DNA of 44,196 bases from assembly GCA_945911685.1 (NCBI GenBank), contig CAMEAW010000009.1, positions 1 through 44,196 of the forward strand, given 5' to 3'. The notes below the pieces were generated by a model. That model had not been told where the DNA came from. It worked only from the letters and a program-made list of their open reading frames with translations, and did not search any database. The position numbers and the translations under genes are program-made. Shown here piece by piece: positions 7,428-15,828 of this stretch. The DNA is from Bordetella parapertussis (GTDB lineage Bacteria > Pseudomonadota > Gammaproteobacteria > Burkholderiales > Burkholderiaceae_B). The stretch's first letter is position 1. Every line of letters starts with the position of its first letter.

Positions 7428-9194
7428 TCAGACGCCAGCGGCCCATGTGTCTTTTAAAGTGGTGACGCGATTAAAAACAGGTCGTTCGAGGGTTGAGTCA
7501 ACTGAGTCGACTGCAAAGTAACCCAGGCGTTCAAACTGAGACACCACGCCAGCCGTCGCGACGGTACCCGGTTCAAGCCACGCCGCGACACTTTGCGCCG
7601 AATTTGGGTTCAGGCAGGCCAAAAAATCGTTGTCGCCCGCGTCTGGAAAAGGCTCTGAAAATAGCCGGTCGTAGAGGCGAATCTCAGCGGGGATGGCTTG
7701 CGCCGCACTAATCCAAGTCACAGTGCCTTTGACTTTGACGGCATTTGAGCCGGCCGTACCACTTTTGGTGTCGGGGTTGTATTCGGCATGCACTTCAGTC
7801 ACTTTGCCTGAGGCATCCTTAATAAAGCCTGTGCAGGTGACGACATAGCCGTACTTCAAGCGCACCGAATTGCCCGGAAACAACCTGAAGTACTTGGGAG
7901 GCGGCACCTCGGCGAAGTCTTCTTGCTCAATCCAAAGTTCACGGGTAAACCCAAACTGACGTTGACCCGCTTGCGGTTCGTGCGGGTTGCGCGGCGCCTG
8001 ACAAGGCTCAACCTGGCCCTCTGGAAAGTTAGTAATGACAAGTTTTAAGGGATCAAGGATGGCCACAGAACGGGGGGCGATCGGGTCTTGCACCTCGCGT
8101 AACGCTTGATCCAATAAGCTGTAGTCAATGCGAGCGTTATTTTTAGATACACCGGTGCGTTCGCAGAACAAACGCAAGGCCTCGGGGGTGTAGCCGCGGC
8201 GGCGTAAACCCACAATGGTTGGCATGCGTGGGTCATCCCAACCCGTGACGTGGCCCTCTTTGACTAGCTGCAGAAGTTTGCGTTTGCTCGTCACGATATA
8301 GCTCATGTTGAGCCGTGCAAATTCGTACTGATGGGGCAAGGGGGCTGCCAACTTGCCAAGCTCGTTCAGACGGTTCAGTGTCCAGTCGTAAAACGGGCGC
8401 TGATCTTCAAACTCGAGCGTGCAGATGCTGTGGGTGATGCCTTCGAGTGCATCTTCGATCGGATGGGCAAAGGCGTACATCGGGTAAACGCACCACTGGT
8501 CGCCGGTGCGGTGGTGGGTAGCATGCCGGATCCGGTACAAGACGGGGTCACGCATATTGATGTTGGGCGAAGCCATATCAATTTTTGCGCGTAACGCCAT
8601 ACTGCCGTCAGCGTGCTTGCCTTCGCGCATTTCGTTCAGTAAACGGGTTGAGTCAGCGGTTGGGCGCTCGCGCCAAGGTGAATTTTGGCCTGCCTCAGTG
8701 AGTGTGCCGCGCATGGTGCGCATTTGCTCGGGGCTTTGCTCGTCAACATAGGCGTGACCGGCCTGGATCAACGCCAACGCGCAGTCATACATCACACCAA
8801 AATAATCGCTGGCAAAAAACAGATGTTCGCAGCCATTTGACTGCCAGTTAAAGCCTAGCCACTTGACCGCGTCAATGATGCCATCGACGTATTCTTGCTC
8901 TTCTTTTTCAGGGTTGGTGTCGTCAAAACGCAGATGGCACACGCCGCCATAGTCGCGCGCTAAGCCAAAGTTCAGGCAGATGCTCTTGGCGTGACCGATA
9001 TGCAGATAGCCGTTGGGCTCTGGAGGAAACCGTGTGCGGATCTTGGCGGGATCGGGCGTACCTGCGGCCTGCACGGACGCAGGCCCCGGACGGCCGGCCC
9101 AACGCTTGCCCGCAAAGCGCTGGGCGCCCAGGTCGGCTTCAATAATATTGCGTAAAAAATTGGTCGTTACCGGTGAAACTGAGTCTGTGGTCAT
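7428..9194 (-). CDS. glnS: Glutaminyl-tRNA synthetase
   Basis: The 588-residue class I aminoacyl-tRNA synthetase charges tRNA-Gln with glutamine. The HIGH signature appears in PPEPNGYLHIGHAK (residues 57-70), the KMSKS equivalent is VTSKRKLLQL, and a GlnRS-type anticodon-binding beta-barrel makes up the C-terminal third. It is modestly longer than the E. coli enzyme, with an N-terminal extension of about 25 residues. It is divergent from the cytochrome bd-like operon (71-bp gap) and co-directional with minCDE, which starts only 16 bp downstream. Confidence 0.98.
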   Translation of the reverse strand: MTTDSVSPVTTNFLRNIIEADLGAQRFAGKRWAGRPGPASVQAAGTPDPAKIRTRFPPEPNGYLHIGHAKSICLNFGLARDYGGVCHLRFDDTNPEKEEQEYVDGIIDAVKWLGFNWQSNGCEHLFFASDYFGVMYDCALALIQAGHAYVDEQSPEQMRTMRGTLTEAGQNSPWRERPTADSTRLLNEMREGKHADGSMALRAKIDMASPNINMRDPVLYRIRHATHHRTGDQWCVYPMYAFAHPIEDALEGITHSICTLEFEDQRPFYDWTLNRLNELGKLAAPLPHQYEFARLNMSYIVTSKRKLLQLVKEGHVTGWDDPRMPTIVGLRRRGYTPEALRLFCERTGVSKNNARIDYSLLDQALREVQDPIAPRSVAILDPLKLVITNFPEGQVEPCQAPRNPHEPQAGQRQFGFTRELWIEQEDFAEVPPPKYFRLFPGNSVRLKYGYVVTCTGFIKDASGKVTEVHAEYNPDTKSGTAGSNAVKVKGTVTWISAAQAIPAEIRLYDRLFSEPFPDAGDNDFLACLNPNSAQSVAAWLEPGTVATAGVVSQFERLGYFAVDSVDSTLERPVFNRVTTLKDTWAAGV

Positions 9195-9265
9195 ACAGGA
9201 TTTTGAGTATTAAAGCGGTATTGAAAGGATCATTTTGCCACGACCGGTCTACACTAGCCCAAATC

Positions 9266-10606
9266 ATGGAAATTTCAGCACTTTTTCTCGCCCGTGCGCA
9301 GTTCGCCCTGAGTCTGAACATGCACGTTCTGTTTGCTGCGCTCGCCATGGCGCTGGGCTGGATTCTGTGCGTGTTTCGGTTTCGTGCCTGGAAGGCTCCA
9401 GACTCTGGCTGGACTACCGCGTATCGGTTTTGGGTCAGGATTTTTGCCTTGTCCTTTTTTTTGGCTTTGGCGACAGCCTTGCCCGTGCTGGTTGAGTTTG
9501 GCACCCTATGGCCCGAACTGATCGAGCGTACGGGTAACGTGGCGGGCCCTTTATTGGCCTTTGGCCTCACCACTTTTTTTGTCACAAAGTCAGTGTTTAT
9601 GGGGGTGGTGCTATTTGGTCAGCGCCGCGTGTCGCCGCGCGCCCATTTTTTCGCGGTGCTGATGGTGGCCCTCGGGCTGACGTTTACCCTGTTTTGGGCC
9701 GTTGTCTTGCATACCTGGGCGCAGGCCCCGGTGGGCGCCGGCCTGATCGATGGGCGCTATCAGGTCTATTCCTGGGGCGAGGTCATCTGGACCCCTTTTG
9801 TATTTTGGCGTTCGCTGGGATTTATCGCGGGTGCGTTTTTAGTTGCTGGTTTGCTTTTGCTGTGCATCACGGCATGGCAGGCGTTGCGCCGCCCGACCGA
9901 CGAGGGTGAGCGCTTGTCGTTTCGCACTGGGGTGCTAGTGTCTGCGTGCGCCATCGTGCTGTATTGGACCGCTTTTGATGGCAACGCCAGGATGGTGGCC
10001 CGCTATCAACCCGCTGTTGCGGCGGCCCAGGTGGGGGTCTGGCAGAGTTCGGCAGCGCCCACTTGGGTGTGGTTGGGCTCGCCCAACTTTCACAAACGGT
10101 CGATAGACGTTTTTTTGGCCTCTGAGCTTAACCCCCAGAGATGGCTAGGTAAGCAGACCAACGCAGCCGTGATCAGCTTGGATTTGACGGGCGAGAATCT
10201 GCCACCCGTTGTGTTGCTATTTTGGCTCGTGCGTGGGGCGCTACTGGTCGGTGCCTTAGCCACTGTATTGATTGCGCTGACACTATTTTTGGGGATGCGT
10301 AAAGGGTTTGATCCGGCAGGTCAGCCCAAGTGGTTATTGCGTGTGCAAGTATGGGGTGTAGGCTTGGGTGTAGGCGCGTGGTTACTCAGCTGGAACCTCT
10401 CCGACCTAGGTCGCTCGCCCTACTTGGTGTGGGGCGCGTTGTTACAACAAGATGCACTGGCTGAGGTTGCCCCAGCGACTCTGGCCTGGGTCCTGGCCGG
10501 TGCGGTCGCGACCTATGCCGTTATGTTGGCTGGGTTTGTGCAAATGCTTTGGCACGCTGCGCGCTTTGGTGTTGTCCCGGTACGTAAACCTGGGATGCGG
10601 CCATGA
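9266..10606 (+). CDS. Cytochrome bd oxidase subunit I-like membrane protein lacking most heme ligands
   Basis: This 446-residue polytopic membrane protein is homologous to CydA: RAQFALSLNMH at the first helix, FGTLW and the glycine/phenylalanine pattern of helices 3-4, YQPA before the Q-loop, FWLVRG, and LGRSPY near the end. I chose the ATG at 9266 because the family begins a few residues before RAQF and an upstream GTG at 9173 would run into glnS. Aligned from memory to E. coli CydA with a constant offset of one residue, H19 is kept (H20), but E99 reads G100 and E107 reads K108. There is no histidine where b558 ligand H186 should be (none from residue 150 to the later NFH), the M393 position lacks Met, E445 is Asp, and the quinol-site Lys and Glu are lost. 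It overlaps its partner gene by 4 bp. Oxidase activity is doubtful; the family assignment is good. Confidence 0.8.
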   Translation: MEISALFLARAQFALSLNMHVLFAALAMALGWILCVFRFRAWKAPDSGWTTAYRFWVRIFALSFFLALATALPVLVEFGTLWPELIERTGNVAGPLLAFGLTTFFVTKSVFMGVVLFGQRRVSPRAHFFAVLMVALGLTFTLFWAVVLHTWAQAPVGAGLIDGRYQVYSWGEVIWTPFVFWRSLGFIAGAFLVAGLLLLCITAWQALRRPTDEGERLSFRTGVLVSACAIVLYWTAFDGNARMVARYQPAVAAAQVGVWQSSAAPTWVWLGSPNFHKRSIDVFLASELNPQRWLGKQTNAAVISLDLTGENLPPVVLLFWLVRGALLVGALATVLIALTLFLGMRKGFDPAGQPKWLLRVQVWGVGLGVGAWLLSWNLSDLGRSPYLVWGALLQQDALAEVAPATLAWVLAGAVATYAVMLAGFVQMLWHAARFGVVPVRKPGMRP

Positions 10607-11628
10607 TTAACGCCTTATCAGCTTCGCTAGGTCTAGAGGCGGGTAATCCTGCGTTTTGGATGCCTTTGCTGATGATGGCGCTGCTCTTTATCTTAATTGT
10701 GGGTGCCGCCCTGTTTGACGGTTTCGATATTGGTGTGGGGATACTGGTGCTGCTGGCGCCCCAACAATCGCGTCCGCAGTTGATGGTGGTCTTAAGCCCC
10801 TTGCGTGATGCCAATGGATTTTGGTGGTTATTGGCGCTTGGGTTGTTCTTGACGGCGTTTCCGCTGGCTTGGGGGGCGGTGCTTGGGGCGCTTTATGTGC
10901 CCATGTCTTTAACAATGATCGGCGTCATGCTGCGCAGCGTGGCCTTTGAATTTCGTATTCGAGCAGCGACCGAAAAGCGTAATCGCTGGATTACCTTGTT
11001 TTGGCTGGGTTCGGTGTTAACAGCACTTGGCCATGGCGCACTGGTTTCTCAACTGGTGTTGGGCGCTCAACAAGACGCACCTGCCTTGTGGTTTACCGGT
11101 TTTATTGCGCTGTGCGCCGTCGCCGGCTACGCCTTGCTGGGTGCCTGCTGGTTGGTGATGCGTTTGCAAGACACGCTGCAGTTGTTTGCTGCGCATTGGG
11201 CGCGCCATGCGATTCGGTGGACAGCCGCAGGGATGGTTGCTGTGTCGATCGCACTAGGCTTGGCGAACCCCGCTATTTTTTACAAATGGAGCAGTGCCAC
11301 GAATCTTGTGATGGCGGCCCCCGTGTGGCTGTTGATGTTGGTATGCTTCGTTGGCATCGACATGAGCCTGAGCCGAGTGGTGCAACCGCGCTATCGTAAT
11401 CTGGTGTGGATGCCTTTTACCTTATGTTTAATTTTATTTTGTGCGATGCTCGGCGGTTTGACGTACAGTATGTTTCCTTTTGTCATTCTTGATAATCTGA
11501 CTTTGTGGGATGCTGCAGCCGCGCAAGGTTCACTGCAGCTTGTGTTGGCAGCCACTGTTGTGGTGTTGCCGGTTATGGTGATTGTCAATTTGATGACCTA
11601 TCGAGGTCTTTTTGGGCGCGCGCCCTAA
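10603..11628 (+). CDS. Cytochrome bd oxidase subunit II-like membrane protein
   Basis: The 341-residue polytopic protein resembles CydB. It has the N-terminal helix with FDGFDIGVGIL (CydB has a DGFDLG motif), then LRDANGFWWLLALGLFLTAF and VPMSLTMIGVMLRSVAFEFR, which match CydB helices 2-3. The usual WDGNE segment reads RDANG, so it is divergent like its partner. The ATG overlaps the subunit I stop as ATGA. No CydX-sized small gene follows: only 19 bp separate it from the convergent sensor kinase gene. It presumably forms a heterodimer with the upstream protein in the inner membrane; function is unresolved. Confidence 0.8.
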   Translation: MINALSASLGLEAGNPAFWMPLLMMALLFILIVGAALFDGFDIGVGILVLLAPQQSRPQLMVVLSPLRDANGFWWLLALGLFLTAFPLAWGAVLGALYVPMSLTMIGVMLRSVAFEFRIRAATEKRNRWITLFWLGSVLTALGHGALVSQLVLGAQQDAPALWFTGFIALCAVAGYALLGACWLVMRLQDTLQLFAAHWARHAIRWTAAGMVAVSIALGLANPAIFYKWSSATNLVMAAPVWLLMLVCFVGIDMSLSRVVQPRYRNLVWMPFTLCLILFCAMLGGLTYSMFPFVILDNLTLWDAAAAQGSLQLVLAATVVVLPVMVIVNLMTYRGLFGRAP

Positions 11629-11647
11629 CGCTTGCAACGCGTGTCGT

Positions 11648-13069
11648 TTAGGTTGGGCGCGGCAGGCGCAGCTCAACCTTAAGCCCGCCATGATCATCCG
11701 CTTGATCGAGCGTTAGAGTGCCGCCATGCGCGAGGGTAATTGCTTCGACTAACGCCAAGCCCAAGCCAACGTTTCCCGTTCGCGTGCGCGCTTCATCGAG
11801 CCGCACAAAAGGCTTGACTGCCTCGGCGCGTCGCTCGGGCGCAATGCCCGGTCCGTGATCGGTCACGGTGAGTAATATCCAATTTTCGACAACGGTCAGA
11901 GAGACCTCTACGGGTGGTGCACCATGATGCAGGGCGTTGCTGATTAAGTTATCGAGCAAGCGCGAGAGCGCCACGCTGTCTGCGTTCACCATGACCAAAG
12001 TCGGTGTACCCAGCATGACCACCTCATTGCTCGCACCGCTCCAGTTTGCGACACGCTCGGTGACCCAATCATTAAGCGCAAACGTCGCAAAATGATAGGT
12101 TGCTGGGTCAGAACCGCGCAAATACTGAATAAATTGATCCACCATTTGCTGCATGTCTTGCAAATCTTTGCGCATCCCATCTTTGAGCGACAGATCATCA
12201 GTCATTTCAATCCGTAACCACATGCGTGACAGTGGTGCTTTCAGATCATGGGGCAACCCGGCCAGCAAGGTGCGGCGTGTGGCCTCTGACTGGCTCAGTG
12301 CGTCGAGCATGGCGTTAAAACGTTCACCCAGACGTTTGATTTCGGCAGGGCCTGCCGGTGCAACGCGAGCAGGTTTACCGGCAGCTAGTCGATCGGTCGC
12401 ATCGACTAAGCGTGTGATCGGTCGTGTGATGTGCCACGAAAACCACGCCGCAAGCATTAGCAACACGGCAAGCCCACTCAGCCACCAGATGACCAGAGAA
12501 GTGGCTACTGGTGGATCAATACGATCAAGCGGGATGACGAGCCACTCGCGATGGCGAGGTAATTCGGTTTCGTTGGGACGTGTGAGCGAAATATAGAGTT
12601 CTGGAATAGGGCCGCGCGACAGGGCCACACGGCTGTCTCCGCTCAGACGATTATTCAAGCGTCCAATCAAGCGAACAAGCCCATGCCTGATGTCGTCGGT
12701 TGCAAAATCTTCTTGTGGCGCTTGCCCTGCTCTGGGTTGAGGCATGTGCTTCGCTGCTTGCTCGTTTCTAGCGGCCCTGCGTTGCAGTCGTGCCTCGTTG
12801 GGCAACGGATTGGACCACAGGCGCCACTGCCCTTGAGAGGCCTGACGCACGAACTCTGCACGTTCAGGCGGAGGCACGTGTTCCATTGAGTACTGCAAGG
12901 TACGGATTGTGGTCGCGAGTAAATCTAAGGCTACGGTTTGAGCATGGTCACGTTGGTATACCGAGACTAAATAAAGTGTTGCGGCCTGACCGGCCAGCAC
13001 TGTGACCAGCACCAACAAAACCAGTCGCGAGCGAAATGACTGCGGAAGCAAAACCTTGAACGCGTTCAC
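11648..13069 (-). CDS. Sensor histidine kinase, EnvZ-like architecture
   Basis: A membrane sensor kinase of about 473 residues. Helix 1 (RLVLLVLVTVLAGQAATLYL) is followed by a periplasmic domain of roughly 120 residues, helix 2 (SLVIWWLSGLAVLLMLAAWF), a HAMP segment starting ITRPITRLVDATDRLAAGK, the phospho-accepting H-box GLPHDLKAPLSRMWLR, the N-box LLDNLISNALHHG, and ATP-lid glycine boxes DHGPGIAP and GNVGLGLALVEA. I prefer a GTG start at 13069, which overlaps the regulator stop as GTGA; an in-frame ATG at 13096 is the alternative. It is paired with the adjacent OmpR-type regulator. The stimulus is unknown. The convergent neighbour is the cytochrome bd-like operon, but no regulatory link is shown. 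Confidence 0.9.
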   Translation of the reverse strand: MNAFKVLLPQSFRSRLVLLVLVTVLAGQAATLYLVSVYQRDHAQTVALDLLATTIRTLQYSMEHVPPPERAEFVRQASQGQWRLWSNPLPNEARLQRRAARNEQAAKHMPQPRAGQAPQEDFATDDIRHGLVRLIGRLNNRLSGDSRVALSRGPIPELYISLTRPNETELPRHREWLVIPLDRIDPPVATSLVIWWLSGLAVLLMLAAWFSWHITRPITRLVDATDRLAAGKPARVAPAGPAEIKRLGERFNAMLDALSQSEATRRTLLAGLPHDLKAPLSRMWLRIEMTDDLSLKDGMRKDLQDMQQMVDQFIQYLRGSDPATYHFATFALNDWVTERVANWSGASNEVVMLGTPTLVMVNADSVALSRLLDNLISNALHHGAPPVEVSLTVVENWILLTVTDHGPGIAPERRAEAVKPFVRLDEARTRTGNVGLGLALVEAITLAHGGTLTLDQADDHGGLKVELRLPRPT

Positions 13070-13782
13070 GGCGAAAAGCGATAGCCAGTGCCCCATACCG
13101 TTTGTATCCAGCGAGGCTGTTTAGGGTCGTCTTCGAGGGCGCGTCGCAAGCGCAAAATGGCGATATCGATAGCCCGATCATTACGTTCGCCTGATTCGTC
13201 ATCGCGCGCCAGAGTGAGCAGTCGTTCGCGTGAAAGTGGCTTACCTGGATTGCGAATTAAGGCTTCAAGCAGGTTGATTTCACCTCCGGTCAGCTTGACG
13301 GTCTCAGCGCCGCGCCGCAGTTGTCGCATGACGGGATCGAAGGTAAAGGCACCGAACTGGACTGGCGCATTTTTGGTCAGAGCCGAGGCGCCGCGCTTGC
13401 GCCGCAGCACGGCTTGAATTCGCGCGAGTAATTCGCGCGGGTCAAACGGTTTGCCGACATAATCATCTGCCCCCGCTTCAAGGCCAATAATGCGGTCAAC
13501 CGACTCGTCACGCGCGGTTAACAGAATGACGGGAATGTCTTCACCTTGCGCACGCAGTGCCCGGCAAGCGTCGGCTCCGTCGCCGCCGGGCATCATCCGG
13601 TCTAGAACGATGAGCTCGGGTGTAAAGCGCAAAATGCGCGCGGCAAGGTCGGTTGCGTCTGGCGCGAGCAAGGTGTCAAAGCCGTGCTTATTCAAATAGT
13701 CAGCCAGTAATTGACGCAAAGCGGGGTCGTCATCGACCACTAAAATTTTAATGCGCGGTTCAGTGCTTGTTCGAGATTCCAT
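13066..13782 (-). CDS. OmpR-family response regulator
   Basis: The 238-residue two-component regulator has an N-terminal receiver (acidic triad in LVVDDDP, phospho-acceptor D61 in VLDRMM, switch Lys in GKPFDPRELLAR) and a C-terminal winged-helix DNA-binding domain (SGERNDRAIDIAILRLRRAL and QTVWGTGYRF). The C-terminal signature is that of the OmpR branch rather than PhoB. The ATG at 13782 is chosen; an upstream TTG would add only five residues. It overlaps the kinase gene by 4 bp and is divergent from recQ across about 106 bp. Confidence 0.92.
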   Translation of the reverse strand: MESRTSTEPRIKILVVDDDPALRQLLADYLNKHGFDTLLAPDATDLAARILRFTPELIVLDRMMPGGDGADACRALRAQGEDIPVILLTARDESVDRIIGLEAGADDYVGKPFDPRELLARIQAVLRRKRGASALTKNAPVQFGAFTFDPVMRQLRRGAETVKLTGGEINLLEALIRNPGKPLSRERLLTLARDDESGERNDRAIDIAILRLRRALEDDPKQPRWIQTVWGTGYRFSP

Positions 13783-13855
13783 GGCAAGAGTGTGCAACGT
13801 GGCGTGGTTTTGGGCAAGCTGCTTGAAATCAATTGAAATGATCTTCTTGCGCCAC

Positions 13856-13882
13856 TTGTACGATGGGCGAATCCCCTACAAT
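13856..13882 (+). promoter_or_regulatory. Candidate recQ promoter
   Basis: A good -10 box TACAAT at 13877-13882 is preceded by TTGTAC at 13856-13861 with a short 15-base gap. Transcription from this -10 would begin at about 13889, which is the A of the recQ ATG, and no Shine-Dalgarno sequence is visible. This suggests a leaderless message. The -35 spacing is poor, so confidence is limited. Confidence 0.4.
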
Positions 13883-13888
13883 GCCGGC

Positions 13889-15751
13889 ATGACAATGATG
13901 ATTGATGCAAATGCCGAATCTGATGCCGCTCGGGTGCTGGCGACGGTGTTTGGGTACGAGTCGTTTCGCGGCGACCAACAGGCCATTGTCGAGCAGGTGA
14001 TTGGCGGCGGGGACGCCTTAGTATTGATGCCCACGGGCGGTGGAAAATCTCTTTGTTATCAGGTGCCTGCGCTTGTTCGCGCCGGGGTCGGAATCGTAAT
14101 TTCGCCCCTAATTGCCTTGATGCAAGATCAAGTGGATGCGCTGACCGAGCTTGGTGTTCGGGCCGCCTTCTTAAACTCAACTCAAGATTGGCAAGATTCG
14201 CGCGAGGTTGAACAAGCCTTTTTGGCAGGTAATCTCGATTTGTTGTACGTCGCCCCCGAGCGCCTGCTGACCGAGCGTTGCTTGCAATTGTTGTCGCGCG
14301 GCAAATTAGCCTTGTTTGCGATCGATGAGGCGCATTGCGTATCGCAGTGGGGGCATGATTTCAGACCAGAGTACCTTGGTTTGTCGATGTTGCATGAGCG
14401 CTGGCCAAACGTACCGCGCATTGCCCTGACCGCCACGGCGACCGATGTCACCCGTACCGAAATCGCTGAGCGTCTCGCGCTTGGTGATGCACGCCATTTT
14501 GTGGCCAGCTTTGATCGCCCCAATATTCGTTATCACATCGTCGAGAAACAAGAGGTGCGTAAGCAACTGTTGCAATTGCTGCGGCAAGAACACTCTGGCG
14601 ATGCGGGCATCGTGTATTGCCTCTCGCGCAATAAGGTCGACGAGACTGCCGAGTTTTTGTGCGGTCATGGCATCGAGGCCCTGCCTTACCATGCTGGGTT
14701 AGGCGCAGCGGTGCGCGCTCAAAATCAATCCAGATTTCTGCGTGAAGACGGTATTGTGATGGTGGCCACAATTGCGTTTGGCATGGGGATTGATAAACCT
14801 GATGTGCGCTTTGTGGCGCATATTGATATGCCTAAGTCGGTTGAGGGCTATTACCAAGAAACTGGCAGAGCAGGGCGCGACGGTATGCCGGCGACCGCGT
14901 GGCTGGCGTATGGGCTGCAAGATGTGGTGCAGCAGCGTCGCATGATTGACGAATCAAGTGGCGATGACGCGTTCAGGCGCCGCTTAGGCTCGCAGTTAGA
15001 TGCCATGCTTGGCTTATGCGAAACCATTTCGTGCCGTCGCCAGCGCTTGTTGCAATATTTTGGCCAAACCATGTCGGCCTGCGGTAATTGCGATAATTGT
15101 TTGGTGCCCCCTGAAGCTTGGGATGGCACGGTAGCCGCTCAAAAAATGTTGTCAACGATCTATCGGCTTTGGAAAGAGCGCGGCCAACGTTACGGAGCCG
15201 GTCATCTAATTGACATCTTACGTGGCAAACAAACGCCGCGTGTCCTTGATCATGGTCACGATTCGCTGACTGTTTTTGGAATTGGGCAAGATCTGTCAGA
15301 ACAGGCCTGGCGCAGTGTGTTGCGGCAATTACTCGCGCATAGCTTGTTGATGGTGGATCAAGAGGGCTACGGCACCCTTGCACTTACCGATCAAAGTCGC
15401 GCAGTCTTAAAAGGCGAGCGCACCTTGCTGCTGCGTCGTGAAGCTGAGCGGGCAACCGAGCGGTCTGGGCGTGCAAGTGCCACCCCCCGTAGCAAAGCTC
15501 CCCAATCTGATCTACCGCGCGCGGCACAGCCGATTTTTGAGGCTTTGCGCAATTGGCGTGCTGGTATTGCACGCAGCCATGGCGTACCTGCTTACGTAAT
15601 TTTTCACGATGCTAGCCTGCGCGAGATCGCGCTCGCCCGACCCGACAGCCTCGCGGCCCTTTCACATGTAAACGGCGTGGGCGCAAAAAAACTCGAGTCT
15701 TACGGCGAATCGATTTTGGCGTGCATTGCTGAGTTCGAAGACGCGAATTAA
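13889..15751 (+). CDS. recQ: ATP-dependent DNA helicase RecQ
   Basis: The 620-residue 3'-5' superfamily 2 helicase of recombination and fork repair has Walker A MPTGGGKSLCYQ (residues 48-59), the DEAH box with aromatic-rich loop (DEAHCVSQWGHDFRPEY), motif VI (QETGRAGRDG), a zinc-binding cysteine cluster (CRRQRLLQYFGQ then CGNCDNC), an RQC winged helix, and a C-terminal HRDC domain (final 75 residues). I chose ATG 13889 (MTMMIDANAESD); the open frame reaches back into the regulator but without family support. The gene stands alone between divergent and convergent neighbours. Confidence 0.97.
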   Translation: MTMMIDANAESDAARVLATVFGYESFRGDQQAIVEQVIGGGDALVLMPTGGGKSLCYQVPALVRAGVGIVISPLIALMQDQVDALTELGVRAAFLNSTQDWQDSREVEQAFLAGNLDLLYVAPERLLTERCLQLLSRGKLALFAIDEAHCVSQWGHDFRPEYLGLSMLHERWPNVPRIALTATATDVTRTEIAERLALGDARHFVASFDRPNIRYHIVEKQEVRKQLLQLLRQEHSGDAGIVYCLSRNKVDETAEFLCGHGIEALPYHAGLGAAVRAQNQSRFLREDGIVMVATIAFGMGIDKPDVRFVAHIDMPKSVEGYYQETGRAGRDGMPATAWLAYGLQDVVQQRRMIDESSGDDAFRRRLGSQLDAMLGLCETISCRRQRLLQYFGQTMSACGNCDNCLVPPEAWDGTVAAQKMLSTIYRLWKERGQRYGAGHLIDILRGKQTPRVLDHGHDSLTVFGIGQDLSEQAWRSVLRQLLAHSLLMVDQEGYGTLALTDQSRAVLKGERTLLLRREAERATERSGRASATPRSKAPQSDLPRAAQPIFEALRNWRAGIARSHGVPAYVIFHDASLREIALARPDSLAALSHVNGVGAKKLESYGESILACIAEFEDAN

Positions 15752-15828
15752 TTTGCCAGGTTTGAAGCGACTAATAGCTTCGCGACGACAGGATGCGGCA
15801 CTTAGGCATATTTGTTTAGCCTGAGCTG

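Noticed and set aside
9173..9265. Upstream GTG start extending the cytochrome bd-like subunit I by 31 residues
   Set aside because: It overlaps the divergent glnS start, and the extra residues do not look like the family, which begins just before RAQF.
11614..11625. Perfect GC palindrome GGGCGCGCGCCC at the end of the cydB-like gene
   Set aside because: It encodes the last residues of the protein and is not followed by a T-run, so a terminator role is unsupported.
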